DNA of 47,627 bases from an uncultured Bacteroidales bacterium (lineage in GTDB: Bacteria; Bacteroidota; Bacteroidia; Bacteroidales; UBA932), in assembly GCA_944326225.1 (NCBI GenBank), contig CALVDI010000012.1:1-47627 (forward strand), in the 5' to 3' direction. The notes under the pieces were generated by a model. It worked only from the letters and a program-made list of their open reading frames with translations. It had not been told where the DNA came from and did no database searches. Position numbers and translations under genes: made by a program. How positions within the stretch are numbered: the stretch's first letter is position 1; each line of letters opens with the position of its first letter. Below are positions 16,385 to 25,215 of this stretch, in pieces.

Positions 16385-17557
16385 ATGGCTGGGAAAAGAG
16401 ATTATTATGAAGTGCTCGGGGTGTCCAGGGATGCCTCGGCCGAGGATATAAAGAAGGCCTACCGAAAGATGGCCTTGAAGTATCATCCTGACAGGAATCC
16501 GGGTGATGCTGCCGCTGAGGAGAAGTTCAAGGAGGCGGCTGAGGCATATGATGTGCTCAGTAATCCGGACAAAAAGGCCAGATATGACCAGTTCGGCCAT
16601 GCGGGAATGAGCGGTGCTGCCGGCGGTGGTGGCGGATTTGACGGTTTCGGCGGCTTTACCATGGAGGATATATTCAGCCGTTTCGGAGATATCTTCGGAG
16701 GCGGTTTCGGCGGAGGTTTCAACGGTTTCGGCGGCTCGTCCGGCAGAGGGAGCTCTGCAAGAGTGCAGAAAGGCGCGAATATACGTATCCGTGTCAAATT
16801 GTCACTTTCCGAGATAGTCAACGGGGTTACGAAGACCGTTAAGATAAAGAAGGCTGTCAAGTGCTCTCACTGCAATGGCCGTGGAGCGGAATCGGAGGCG
16901 GATGTCCATACTTGTGAGACGTGTCACGGTACCGGTGTAGTTACCAAGATAGTACAGTCGTTTATGGGCAGGATGCAGACCACATCTCCTTGTCCGGCAT
17001 GTGGCGGAGAAGGCAAGGTCATCGCGAAACCATGTCCTAAATGTCATGGAGCCGGTGTTGTGGAGGAGACCGAAGAGGTGTCGTTCAAGATTCCCGCCGG
17101 AGTTGTGGAGGGTATGCAGCTGACAGTTCATGGAAAGGGCAATGCGGCGAAGGGCAACGGAGTGAACGGAGATCTGCTGGTACTTATAGAAGAGGAGGAG
17201 GACGGAGAACTCCAGAGGGATGGCAATGACCTTATATATACGCTGTTTGTCTCAATGCCGGATCTGGTGCTCGGTACTTCGGCCGAGATACCGGCGGCTG
17301 ACGGCAAAGTGAGGATCAAGATAGAGCCGGGGACTCAGTCCGGTACGTTCCTGCGTGTAAGAGGCAAGGGTATTCCGGATATAAACGGATACGGGCGGGG
17401 AGACTTGCTGGTATACATTCAGGTCTGGACACCTAAGAAGATAGACAGGGAAGAGAAGGAAATGTTCGAGAGGATGAAAGCTTCGGGCAATTTTGACCCT
17501 AAACCGACAAAGAAAGACCGCAATTTTTTTGACAGGATGAAAAAAATGTTCAGTTAA
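16385..17557 (+). CDS. dnaJ: Chaperone DnaJ (Hsp40)
   Basis: 390 residues with the full type I layout: a J-domain (about 1-70) with the HPD triad in [10 protein letters not shown], a Gly/Phe-rich region (about 75-125), four zinc-binding CxxCxGxG units ([32 protein letters not shown]; about 159-220) and the C-terminal peptide-binding domains. It delivers substrates to DnaK and stimulates its ATPase. It is the second gene of the grpE-dnaJ operon. Confidence 0.97.
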   Translation: MAGKRDYYEVLGVSRDASAEDIKKAYRKMALKYHPDRNPGDAAAEEKFKEAAEAYDVLSNPDKKARYDQFGHAGMSGAAGGGGGFDGFGGFTMEDIFSRFGDIFGGGFGGGFNGFGGSSGRGSSARVQKGANIRIRVKLSLSEIVNGVTKTVKIKKAVKCSHCNGRGAESEADVHTCETCHGTGVVTKIVQSFMGRMQTTSPCPACGGEGKVIAKPCPKCHGAGVVEETEEVSFKIPAGVVEGMQLTVHGKGNAAKGNGVNGDLLVLIEEEEDGELQRDGNDLIYTLFVSMPDLVLGTSAEIPAADGKVRIKIEPGTQSGTFLRVRGKGIPDINGYGRGDLLVYIQVWTPKKIDREEKEMFERMKASGNFDPKPTKKDRNFFDRMKKMFS

Positions 17558-17568
17558 TGTCAAAAAAA

Positions 17569-17599
17569 TTTGGAATGTTTTCTCTTTTATCTATCTTTG
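17569..17599 (+). promoter_or_regulatory. Promoter of rplS
   Basis: TTTG (17569-17572), exactly 19 bases, then TATCTTTG (17592-17599): a textbook Bacteroidota promoter. The leader to the ATG at 17672 is about 68 bases. Confidence 0.8.
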
Positions 17600-17671
17600 C
17601 AGTCCCAAAAATCAAGCAACCTCTTGCACAGATATTTTAGAGCGGCAATGTTGCCAAAAAGTTAGAAAGAA

Positions 17672-18067
17672 ATGGATTTAATTAAAGTTGCAGAACAGGC
17701 GTTTTCACAGGGTGAGAGAAAGTATCCCGATTTCAAGGCAGGTGATACAGTAACTGTGACATACAAGATTAAGGAAGAGAACAAGGAGAGACTCCAGAAG
17801 TTCCGTGGTGTAGTGATACAGAGAAAAGGTGCCGGTACAACCCAGACATTCACTGTACGCAAGATTTCTAACGGTATCGGAGTTGAGAGAATATTCCCTC
17901 TTTACTCACCTTTCATCTCCGAGATAGACCTCAACAAGAGCGGAAAGGTACGCAGGGCAAGGATTTATTATTTGAGAGATCTCACCGGTAAGAAGGCTCG
18001 CATTAAAGAGAAGAGATTTATCGGACTTGCTCCCGGTGCAGAGGCAGTTAATTCTCCTGCAGAGTAG
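17672..18067 (+). CDS. rplS: 50S ribosomal protein L19
   Basis: 131 residues. Part of the large subunit at the interface with the 30S subunit. Family motifs [53 protein letters not shown] and [20 protein letters not shown] are all present. A 16-residue tail follows. It has its own promoter and is followed after 15 bases by tRNA-Arg, so both are probably on one transcript. Confidence 0.98.
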   Translation: MDLIKVAEQAFSQGERKYPDFKAGDTVTVTYKIKEENKERLQKFRGVVIQRKGAGTTQTFTVRKISNGIGVERIFPLYSPFISEIDLNKSGKVRRARIYYLRDLTGKKARIKEKRFIGLAPGAEAVNSPAE

Positions 18068-18082
18068 TAAGTTCAACATAAC

Positions 18083-18159
18083 GGCCTCGTAGCTCAACTG
18101 AATAGAGCATCTGACTACGGATCAGAAGGTTGTGGGTTTGAATCCCGCCGAGGTCACCA
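18083..18159 (+). tRNA. tRNA-Arg (anticodon ACG)
   Basis: 77 bases including an encoded CCA end. The acceptor arms GGCCTCG and CGAGGTC pair over 7 bp with one G-U, the anticodon stem TCTGA/TCAGA encloses the loop CTACGGA, and the T-loop GGTTTGAATCC region is normal. The ACG anticodon, read as ICG after editing, decodes CGU, CGC and CGA. Confidence 0.95.
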
Positions 18160-18165
18160 TTATGA

Positions 18166-18200
18166 AAGCGCAATGTATTGCAAGTCAATGCATTGCGCTT
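18166..18200 (+). terminator. Strong hairpin after tRNA-Arg
   Basis: A 15-bp stem (one G-U) begins AAGCGCAATG and ends CATTGCGCTT, with loop CAAGT. It starts 6 bases after the tRNA. There is no proper T-tract, so it may be a terminator without a U-run or a processing or stability hairpin. Confidence 0.55.
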
Positions 18201-18283
18201 ATGATTTATATATCATTCAGTAAAAGAGAGATAGATGCTTTTCAAGTTCTCTTTTGACAGGTGGGAGATAAGATATATAAGAT

Positions 18284-18907
18284 ATGGCAATAAATATTAC
18301 AACCATTGCGGTAGAAAATGACCTTAGGGGACGGAGTCACTGGTGGGGTGCGCCGGACTTGCCGGAGGGTATGGCATATCCCTGCATCGAGGTGGAGGAT
18401 AAGGACGGCGGCACTTATTTCGAGCCTCTGACGTTCGTGTGTCAGATACGGTGCTCGGATATTGCGGAACTGGATCCGGAGGGCTTGCTGCCGCACCGGG
18501 GAATGCTTTATTTCTTCGCACCGATAGACTATTTTCTCGGGGATGATGAGTCTCCGCTGGATTATCACGATTCGCCTGCGGTGCTTTATACAGAGCAGGA
18601 GGACGGGCTGAGGCCGTATGAGCTGTGCTGGGAGGGTACGGATGAGAGTGTCTTCCGGCCTGCAGAGGAAATGCTTTTCTCCAAGGCAGAATCTCCGCGC
18701 GGCGACGGTCACATCCTGCTGGGCGAGCCGTATCAGGACGAGATCCGCCAGGCTCATCCGGGCTGCCTGTCCCTGCTGCAGATAGACGAGGACGACCGCT
18801 GGGGCCTGCGCTTCTACGACTGCGGCATGTACTATTTCCTCGTCAGACCCAGCGACCTCACGGACCGCAGATGGCACCGCGTCGAAGGCGATCTGTTCTT
18901 CTATTGA
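18284..18907 (+). CDS. DUF1963 (YwqG-like) protein
   Basis: 207 residues. The pattern WWGAPDLPEGMAYP near the start, then FVCQIRCSDI, LPHRGMLYFF, and near the end HPGCLSLLQIDEDD and YYFLVRPSDL matches the DUF1963/YwqG family, whose role is not known. The protein is acidic and has no signal peptide, so it is cytoplasmic. It lies 24 bases before the SWIM-domain gene and is probably co-transcribed with it. Confidence 0.75.
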   Translation: MAINITTIAVENDLRGRSHWWGAPDLPEGMAYPCIEVEDKDGGTYFEPLTFVCQIRCSDIAELDPEGLLPHRGMLYFFAPIDYFLGDDESPLDYHDSPAVLYTEQEDGLRPYELCWEGTDESVFRPAEEMLFSKAESPRGDGHILLGEPYQDEIRQAHPGCLSLLQIDEDDRWGLRFYDCGMYYFLVRPSDLTDRRWHRVEGDLFFY

Positions 18908-18931
18908 AAACAATCGGAAGGAGAATGTTTT

Positions 18932-20593
18932 ATGAGATTGGATGACTTTGAGAATGAGATTTCTGCAGTGATTTTCCGAAGGGGAGAGGATTATTATGTG
19001 AATGGTCTTGTAGAGGACCTTGGGGAGGTAGCTCCGGGCAGATGGAATGCAGTAGTTGAGGGAACGACGGACTATGAGACTGAGGTTTGTGTTGAGAACG
19101 GTAAGATTACCTCATGGGACTGCGACTGCCCTTATGATGGATATATGTGCAAACATGTTGTGGCGGTGTTGCTTGCGGTACGCGATGAAATCTCTGATTT
19201 TAGTGATTATGAAGATGTTAGGGCAGAGCGGAAACAGTTGCTGCGGGAAGATGCTGTAATCAGCGGGGATTTGATGGCCCGTATCTCTTTATTGACGGAA
19301 AGGCAGCTTAGGGACTTTGTCGGGAATTATGCGCAGAAAGATGCCGTTTTTAAGGAAGAATTGCTTAAGTATGTTGTGTCCAAGCAGTTGTCTGGAACGG
19401 CGGAAACATATCGCCAGGAAGTCAGGAAGTATATCTGCTATGCTGACATATACGGTATTTTGGATAAGGGAATACTGCTTCTGGAGGCAGGACGTATTGA
19501 GGAAGCCGTCGCAATTGCGCTTCAGACATTTGAGTCGTTTGCCGACGAGTATGAATATGATGATTATGCGGATAATGATAATATTGATCCTGATGTGTGT
19601 GATAGGGCTGGAGATTTGATACGCAGGATAGTGGATGACAGCAGGACTGCTTCTGAACTTAAGCGGAGTATAGTTGTGGAACTGGACAGTTTGTCCGGGA
19701 AGGATGTCTATGCACAGTTTGATATGTTCGATATGGACGGCTTGGTTGCGGATGTCAGTCAGAGTATTTTTTCAAAGGAAGATATATTGGCGATGATAGA
19801 TATCCATCTGAGGACAGAACCGGAATATCGTTTGGCGGACTGGGTTCAACGTAAGGTGCATGTGCTGGCCGGGATGGGCCGGACGGATGAGGCTGCGGAA
19901 GTGGTTGACGGGTATCTATATCTTCCGGAGATACGCAGGGAGGAGGTGGATAAGGCGGTAGAGGCTGGAAATTACGAAAGGGCTCTGGCAATGTTGGATG
20001 AGGGTATTGATCTGGCGGAGAAGAACGGCCATTACGGAACCAGAAACAGTTGGAGGGAGCGTAAACGGGATGTTTTCGAGGCTCAGGGACGTGTGGATGA
20101 TGTCGTGGAGATAACCAGGGAAATGTTTCTGGACTCTCCGAAGATGGAAGATTACCGCAGGCTGAGGAGCCTGATTAAGGCGGAGAAATGGCCGGAGTAT
20201 CTAGACAGTCTGATAGGCAGGGCCAGGCTTGTAGATTATTCGTATTATACATCGTGTTCCCGGGCTGAGATATTCAGGGAGGAGAAGGAGTACGGCCGTC
20301 TCCTCGCTCTTATAGCAAAACTCCGGCCTGAAGACCGTCTTCATGCGTTGATGACGTATTCATCCGTGCTGCAAGCTGGATATTCGGCTCAGTTGCTGGG
20401 TATGTTCACACCTTTGATAAAGGACTATGCAGAGAGAAATGTTAACGTAAAGGCGTATCCTTACGTGGTACAGGTACTCCGTCAGATGCGTAAGCTTAAT
20501 GGCGGAGAGGAAGTCGTGTCGGAGTTGGTAAGTCTGTTTAGGTCTAAGTATGCAAGGCGTTTCCGTATGATGCAGGAACTTGACCGTCTGTAG
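18932..20593 (+). CDS. SWIM zinc-finger protein
   Basis: 553 residues. The SWIM motif is at residues 64-75: CDCPYDGYMCKH (Cys64, Cys66, Cys73, His75), a zinc site found in proteins that bind DNA or proteins. The remainder is alpha-helical with TPR-like spacing (LLEAGRIEEAVAIALQTFE; DEAAEVVDGYLYLPEI; ALAMLDEGIDLAEKNG). Similar proteins are annotated only as SWIM-domain proteins. It follows the DUF1963 gene closely and ends before a bidirectional terminator. Confidence 0.8.
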   Translation: MRLDDFENEISAVIFRRGEDYYVNGLVEDLGEVAPGRWNAVVEGTTDYETEVCVENGKITSWDCDCPYDGYMCKHVVAVLLAVRDEISDFSDYEDVRAERKQLLREDAVISGDLMARISLLTERQLRDFVGNYAQKDAVFKEELLKYVVSKQLSGTAETYRQEVRKYICYADIYGILDKGILLLEAGRIEEAVAIALQTFESFADEYEYDDYADNDNIDPDVCDRAGDLIRRIVDDSRTASELKRSIVVELDSLSGKDVYAQFDMFDMDGLVADVSQSIFSKEDILAMIDIHLRTEPEYRLADWVQRKVHVLAGMGRTDEAAEVVDGYLYLPEIRREEVDKAVEAGNYERALAMLDEGIDLAEKNGHYGTRNSWRERKRDVFEAQGRVDDVVEITREMFLDSPKMEDYRRLRSLIKAEKWPEYLDSLIGRARLVDYSYYTSCSRAEIFREEKEYGRLLALIAKLRPEDRLHALMTYSSVLQAGYSAQLLGMFTPLIKDYAERNVNVKAYPYVVQVLRQMRKLNGGEEVVSELVSLFRSKYARRFRMMQELDRL

Positions 20594-20685
20594 TTTCTGT
20601 AATATGGTGTGCTGACAAGAGAGGATAGATGGGAGGGAGAACTGGTAAGGTGGGGAGATTGTTGATGAAATATTTGGCAAAATGA

Positions 20686-20719
20686 AAACCCCGGGCGGGA
20701 AGACTCCTGTCCGGGGTTT
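20686..20719. terminator. Bidirectional terminator between SWIM gene and nqrF
   Basis: AAACCCCGG (20686-20694) and CCGGGGTTT (20711-20719) pair over 9 bp, with A-rich and T-rich flanks on either side, so it can stop the SWIM transcript and the nqr operon from opposite directions. Confidence 0.75.
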
Positions 20720-20756
20720 CGTGTGTATGCTGTCGGCTTTAGAGTCCGTGGCGGGA

Positions 20757-22022
20757 CTATGAGCCGAAGTTGTCGAAGAGGATGTTCTCGGGAGGTACTC
20801 CGAGGCTGTCCAGCATCTTGAGGACTGACTGGGTCATCATCGGAGGTCCGCACATCAGGTAGAGGCAGTCCTCGGGAGCCTCGTGGGCCTTGAGGTATGT
20901 CTCGTAGAGGACGTTGTGAACGAAACCGACCTTGTAGTCCACTCCTGCTGCATCGGCCTCGGGATCCTGACGGTCGAGGGCCAGATGGAACTTGAAGTTG
21001 GGGAACTCGCGCTCTATCTCGTGGAAGTCCTCGAGGTAGAAGGCCTCCTTCAGGCTGCGGGCACCGTAGAAGAAGTTGACCTTGCGGGATGTCTTCTCTG
21101 TCTTGAACAGGTGCATGATGTGGCTTCTCATGGGAGCCATACCGGCACCGCCGCCGATGAAGATGAACTCCTGGTCGGCAGGAGCGTTGTCCGGGATGAA
21201 GAACTCTCCGTAAGGGCCCGAGATGATCACCTTGTCACCCGGCTTGCGGGAGAAGATGTAGGACGAGCTGATTCCGGGAGGCACGTTCATGAAACCGCCC
21301 TTGGCCTTGTCGAATGGAGGGGTGGCGATACGGACGTTCAGCATGATGATGTCGCCCTCGGCAGGGTGATTGGCCATGGAGTAGGCCTTGAAGGTAGGCT
21401 CGGAGTTGTGGGCATGCAGGTTGAATACGCCCATCTTCTCCCAGTCGGCCCTGTAGGGTTCCTCTATGTCCATATCCTTGTAGTCGATATCGTATTTGGG
21501 GATGTCGATCTGGATATATCCTCCGGAGCGGAAGTTGAGATGCTCGCCTGCGGGAAGCTTCACTACGAACTCCTTGATGAAGGTGGCTACGTTCTTGTTG
21601 CTTACCACCTCGCACTCGAGTTTCTTGATGCCGAGGATGCTCTGGGGTACGAGGATCTTGAGGTCCTCGCGGACTTTCACCTGGCATCCGAGTCTCCAGT
21701 TGTTCTGCTGCTGCTTGCGGGTGAAGAATCCCACCTCGGTGGGCAGGATGCTTCCGCCTCCGGAGAGCACCTGGCATTTGCACATACCGCAGCTTCCGCC
21801 GCCGCCGCAGGCAGATGGCAGGAAGATCTTCTCGTTGGAAAGGGTAGCCAGCAGGGATGAGCCAGGATTGACATCAAGGACTCTCTCTCCGTTGTTGATG
21901 TCAATCTTGACGTTGCCCTGAGGGGTCAGCTTGGCCTTGGCCACCAGCAGAAGGGCGACCAGGATGAGTGTCACTATGAGGAATGTGACGATCGAAAGTA
22001 TAAGTATTGTTGTCAATGACAT
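20757..22022 (-). CDS. nqrF: Na+-translocating NADH:quinone reductase subunit F
   Basis: 421 residues. The NADH-oxidising subunit of Na+-NQR: an N-terminal membrane helix (4-26), a [2Fe-2S] ferredoxin domain with cysteines in SACGGGGSCGMC and the later LGCQ, then a ferredoxin-reductase module with FAD motif KAYSMANHP and NAD motif GGGAGMAPMRSHI, ending NILFDNFGS. It accepts electrons from NADH and passes them to the membrane subunits. Last gene of the minus-strand operon nqrABCDEF. Confidence 0.97.
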   Translation of the reverse strand: MSLTTILILSIVTFLIVTLILVALLLVAKAKLTPQGNVKIDINNGERVLDVNPGSSLLATLSNEKIFLPSACGGGGSCGMCKCQVLSGGGSILPTEVGFFTRKQQQNNWRLGCQVKVREDLKILVPQSILGIKKLECEVVSNKNVATFIKEFVVKLPAGEHLNFRSGGYIQIDIPKYDIDYKDMDIEEPYRADWEKMGVFNLHAHNSEPTFKAYSMANHPAEGDIIMLNVRIATPPFDKAKGGFMNVPPGISSSYIFSRKPGDKVIISGPYGEFFIPDNAPADQEFIFIGGGAGMAPMRSHIMHLFKTEKTSRKVNFFYGARSLKEAFYLEDFHEIEREFPNFKFHLALDRQDPEADAAGVDYKVGFVHNVLYETYLKAHEAPEDCLYLMCGPPMMTQSVLKMLDSLGVPPENILFDNFGS

Positions 22023-22034
22023 AGTCGTGTCCTC

Positions 22035-22649
22035 CTATAATTGAATACCCATGAAGCTCATGAATGCCAGGCCCATGAGACCGGTGATGATGAATGATAT
22101 ACCGAGACCCTTGAGAGGCTTGGGCACGTTGGAATAGGCGAGTTTCTCGCGGATGGCGGCGATGGTCACGATGGCCAGGAACCAGCCGATGCCGGAACCG
22201 AGGGCATATACCGTGGCATAGCCGAGGTTGGCGAAATCCCTCTCCTGCATGAAGAGCGACGCTCCCATCACGGCGCAGTTCACAGCGATAAGGGGCAGGA
22301 AGATACCGAGCGATGAATAGAGTGAGGGGGAGAATTTCTCCACAATCATCTCGACAAGCTGGGTCACTGCCGCGATAACGGCTATGAAGATGATGAAACT
22401 AAGGAAACTCAGGTCCAGATTGGCGAATGCCGGGCTGATCCAGTCCATGGCTCCGGGAGTGAGGAAGAACTTATTGAGGAGGTAGTTGATGGGCAGGGTC
22501 ACGAGGATCACGAAGATCACGGCGATACCCAGACCGAAGGCTGTCTTGACGTTCTTCGATACAGCCAGGAACGAACACATCCCCAAGAAGTATGCGAAAA
22601 CCATGTTGTCGATGAAAATCGACTTGACGAATAGATTTAAATATTCCAT
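22035..22649 (-). CDS. nqrE: Na+-translocating NADH:quinone reductase subunit E
   Basis: 204 residues with six predicted membrane helices. It contains the two conserved cysteine motifs LGMCSFLAVS (Cys25) and VNCAVMGAS, which together with those of NqrD hold the intramembrane iron cluster. Lies 12 bases upstream of nqrF. Confidence 0.97.
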   Translation of the reverse strand: MEYLNLFVKSIFIDNMVFAYFLGMCSFLAVSKNVKTAFGLGIAVIFVILVTLPINYLLNKFFLTPGAMDWISPAFANLDLSFLSFIIFIAVIAAVTQLVEMIVEKFSPSLYSSLGIFLPLIAVNCAVMGASLFMQERDFANLGYATVYALGSGIGWFLAIVTIAAIREKLAYSNVPKPLKGLGISFIITGLMGLAFMSFMGIQL

Positions 22650-22664
22650 AGCGATGTGTCTTTA

Positions 22665-23279
22665 TTATTTTTCTTCAATGAGCTCTTTCTGGTAGCTTCT
22701 CTGTATCCAGATGATGAGTCCGACGAGAATCAGTGCCATGGGAGGCATGATGATCAGGCCGTTGTTCATGTATCCTGCTGCATACCAGCTGTCAGGGATG
22801 ATCTGATGTCCGAAGAGACAGCCGGAGCCGAGCAGCTCGCGGAAGAAGGCCAGTACGACGAGTATCATACCGTAGCCGAGACCGTTGGCGATACCGTCAA
22901 CGAATGAGGGCCAGGGCTTGTTGCCGAGGGCGAATGCCTCGATACGTCCCATGACGATACAGTTGGTGATGATAAGACCGACGTATACGGAGAGCTGCTT
23001 GCTGACCTCGTAGGCGAAGGCCTTGAGGAACTGGTCGATGAGAATCACGAACAGGGATACGAGCACCAGCTGTACGATGATACGGATACGGTTGGGAATC
23101 GTATTTCTGAGAAGTGATGCGAACAAGCTTGAGAATCCGGTTACGAGGGTAACCGAGAGAGCCATTACGCAGGCAGGCTCAAGCTTTACGGTAACTGCCA
23201 GCGAAGAGCAGATACCCAAGACTAAGACCGTTACCGGGTTGGCCTTGAAAAACGGGTTTTTATAGATTTCCTTCTTCAT
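22665..23279 (-). CDS. nqrD: Na+-translocating NADH:quinone reductase subunit D
   Basis: 204 residues, six membrane helices, homologous to NqrE but in opposite topology. Conserved cysteines are in LGICSSLAVT and TNCIVMGR. The ATG at 23279 (MKKEIYKNPFFKANPV) matches the family start; upstream in-frame codons would add 57 foreign residues. The start overlaps the end of nqrC by 20 bases. Confidence 0.97.
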   Translation of the reverse strand: MKKEIYKNPFFKANPVTVLVLGICSSLAVTVKLEPACVMALSVTLVTGFSSLFASLLRNTIPNRIRIIVQLVLVSLFVILIDQFLKAFAYEVSKQLSVYVGLIITNCIVMGRIEAFALGNKPWPSFVDGIANGLGYGMILVVLAFFRELLGSGCLFGHQIIPDSWYAAGYMNNGLIIMPPMALILVGLIIWIQRSYQKELIEEK

Positions 23280-24081
23280 GATTGTCCACAGTATTGGTTG
23301 TTGAATCTGCGGCTGCCTGAGCCTGAGCTTTGGCGGCCAGCTGTTTTTCGAAATAGGGCTCGTAGTCCGTGAGCCACTGTCTGATGGCGTTCTCCAGTGC
23401 GCGGCTGGTGATGGTTCCGCCGGAGATGGCGTCCACTCCGTGCATGTCACCTTCAGGCACTCCGCCCTTTACTACCGAGATGGATACCATGTTGTCGCCC
23501 TCGAAGATAGTCTTGCCGGCGAACTGGTTGCTGAAGTGCGGTGTGGCTATCTCGGCACCGAGACCCGGAGTCTCTCCCTTGTGGAGGAATGTGGCTCCGT
23601 AGACGGTGTTGTAGTCGTCCTTAAGGGAGATGTAGCCCCAGATAGGTCCCCACAGACCTGCTCCGTAGATAGGGAAGATCTCGACTCTGCTGCCGTCGTC
23701 CAGAGTGCAGACGAATACGGGCAGGGTGAGCTTCGATACATCGGGATTGGCCTGCTTCATGATGTCGTACTGGGACTTCAGTCCTGATGCGAGAGCCATC
23801 GGGAAAGCCTCGCCCTCAACCTTGTCGCCTTTGACGTTCACGAGATAGGAGTCGGTGATGTATTTGTTGTATTCTGCTTCGATGTAGCTGTTCTTGTCCT
23901 TTGCCTGATCGGCTTCCTGAGCCAGATTGACTGAGTACAGGATGCTCTGACGGGTCTCTGTGGCCACGTTGGCGTTCTGCCTGTCGCTCAGGGATACGGA
24001 CACGAAAGCCAGGACAGCTGCCACTACCACCACAAGTATGATGGAGTAGATGACGGTATATGTGTTACTGTTGGTATTCAT
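23260..24081 (-). CDS. nqrC: Na+-translocating NADH:quinone reductase subunit C
   Basis: 273 residues. One N-terminal membrane helix (about 8-29) and a periplasmic FMN-binding domain. The FMN attachment motif SGGTITS near residue 220 has the conserved Thr to which FMN is linked by ApbE; the third position is Gly rather than the usual Ala (SGAT). The enzyme ApbE is not in this window. A 40-residue Ala/Gln-rich C-terminal tail follows the domain. Confidence 0.96.
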   Translation of the reverse strand: MNTNSNTYTVIYSIILVVVVAAVLAFVSVSLSDRQNANVATETRQSILYSVNLAQEADQAKDKNSYIEAEYNKYITDSYLVNVKGDKVEGEAFPMALASGLKSQYDIMKQANPDVSKLTLPVFVCTLDDGSRVEIFPIYGAGLWGPIWGYISLKDDYNTVYGATFLHKGETPGLGAEIATPHFSNQFAGKTIFEGDNMVSISVVKGGVPEGDMHGVDAISGGTITSRALENAIRQWLTDYEPYFEKQLAAKAQAQAAADSTTNTVDNHEEGNL

Positions 24082-24092
24082 AGTGCTGTATC

Positions 24093-25211
24093 TTATTGAT
24101 TGATTTGTGCCCTTTTGAGACGGTTCTTGATGTTCCTCTGCACTACGCAGTAGTCAATCAGCGGAGCAAATGTGTTCATAAGCAGGATCGAGAGCATCAT
24201 TCCCTCGGGATATCCGGGGTTGAACACTCTGAGGATGATGGTGAATGCTCCGATCAGAAAACCGTAGATCCACTTGCCGGTCTCGGTCTGAGCCGAGGTG
24301 ACGGGGTCGGTGGCCATGAATACGGCTCCGAAGGCGAATCCTCCCATGATCAGGTGCTCCCATGCGGGCATAGCCAGGTAGGAAGTGGGATCAGGCGCGA
24401 TGGCGTTGCAGAGATAACCCATTGCAAGACCGCCGACAACGGTGGACAGCATGATCTTCCAGCTTGCCACACCGGTGAAAATCAGTATCGCAGCACCGAT
24501 GAGTATGGCTATCGTGGAGGTCTCGCCGGGACATCCGGGCATCAGGCCGATGAACATGTTCAGTATGCTGTCGCTGCCGTTGGCCATTGTGGGGAAATTG
24601 CCGATGGCGGCCTCTGCAAGAGGAGTCGCTCCGGAATATCCGTCCACGCCGGCCACCCATACCTTGTCACCTGACATATGGCTGGGGTAGGCGAAGAAGA
24701 GGAAAGCCCTGGCGATCAGCGCGGGGTTCCAGATATTCATGCCGGTGCCGCCGAATACTTCCTTGCCGAGGATGACTGCGAAAGCCACTGCGAGGGCCAG
24801 GATCCAAAGGGGAATGTTGATGGGAACGATCAGCGGGATAATCATACCTGTGACCAGGTAGCCCTCGTTGACCTCATGGCCGCGTATCTGGGCCGATGCG
24901 AACTCTATGCCCAGACCTACGATGTAGGATACCAGGTAGAGGGGAAGTATCTTGAGGAAACCGTACCATACCATCTGCCAGAAGCTCATATCCGTGCCTG
25001 CGGCGAGGTTGTGCTGGTAGCCGATGTTATAGATACCGAAGAGGAGGGTGGGGATCAGTGCGACCACCACGATGATCATGACTCTCTTGAGGTCGTTGCA
25101 GTCCCTGACATGCGAGCCCCGTCTGGTGACGGTATTGGGCACTCTCAGGAATGACTGGAAAGCCTCGATGGTGGAATCAAATATTGAACCTTTTTTCTCT
25201 TTCTTTTCCAT
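24093..25211 (-). CDS. nqrB: Na+-translocating NADH:quinone reductase subunit B
   Basis: 372 residues, about ten membrane helices. The main ion-translocating subunit; it carries covalent FMN on the Thr of GYSGATPLAEAA and non-covalent riboflavin. FGAVFMATDPVTSAQTETGKW and GGTGMNIWNPALIARAF are family landmarks. The stop lies 11 bases before nqrC and the start 4 bases after nqrA. Confidence 0.96.
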   Translation of the reverse strand: MEKKEKKGSIFDSTIEAFQSFLRVPNTVTRRGSHVRDCNDLKRVMIIVVVALIPTLLFGIYNIGYQHNLAAGTDMSFWQMVWYGFLKILPLYLVSYIVGLGIEFASAQIRGHEVNEGYLVTGMIIPLIVPINIPLWILALAVAFAVILGKEVFGGTGMNIWNPALIARAFLFFAYPSHMSGDKVWVAGVDGYSGATPLAEAAIGNFPTMANGSDSILNMFIGLMPGCPGETSTIAILIGAAILIFTGVASWKIMLSTVVGGLAMGYLCNAIAPDPTSYLAMPAWEHLIMGGFAFGAVFMATDPVTSAQTETGKWIYGFLIGAFTIILRVFNPGYPEGMMLSILLMNTFAPLIDYCVVQRNIKNRLKRAQINQ

Positions 25212-25215
25212 ATTG

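Noticed and set aside
18166-18200. Hairpin after tRNA-Arg considered as an attachment site
   Set aside because: No integrase gene or duplicated tRNA end is visible in the window; a transcription end is simpler.
20883-21860. 325-codon plus-strand frame opposite nqrF
   Set aside because: Shadow of the conserved nqrF gene; Val/Gly/Glu-rich without motifs.
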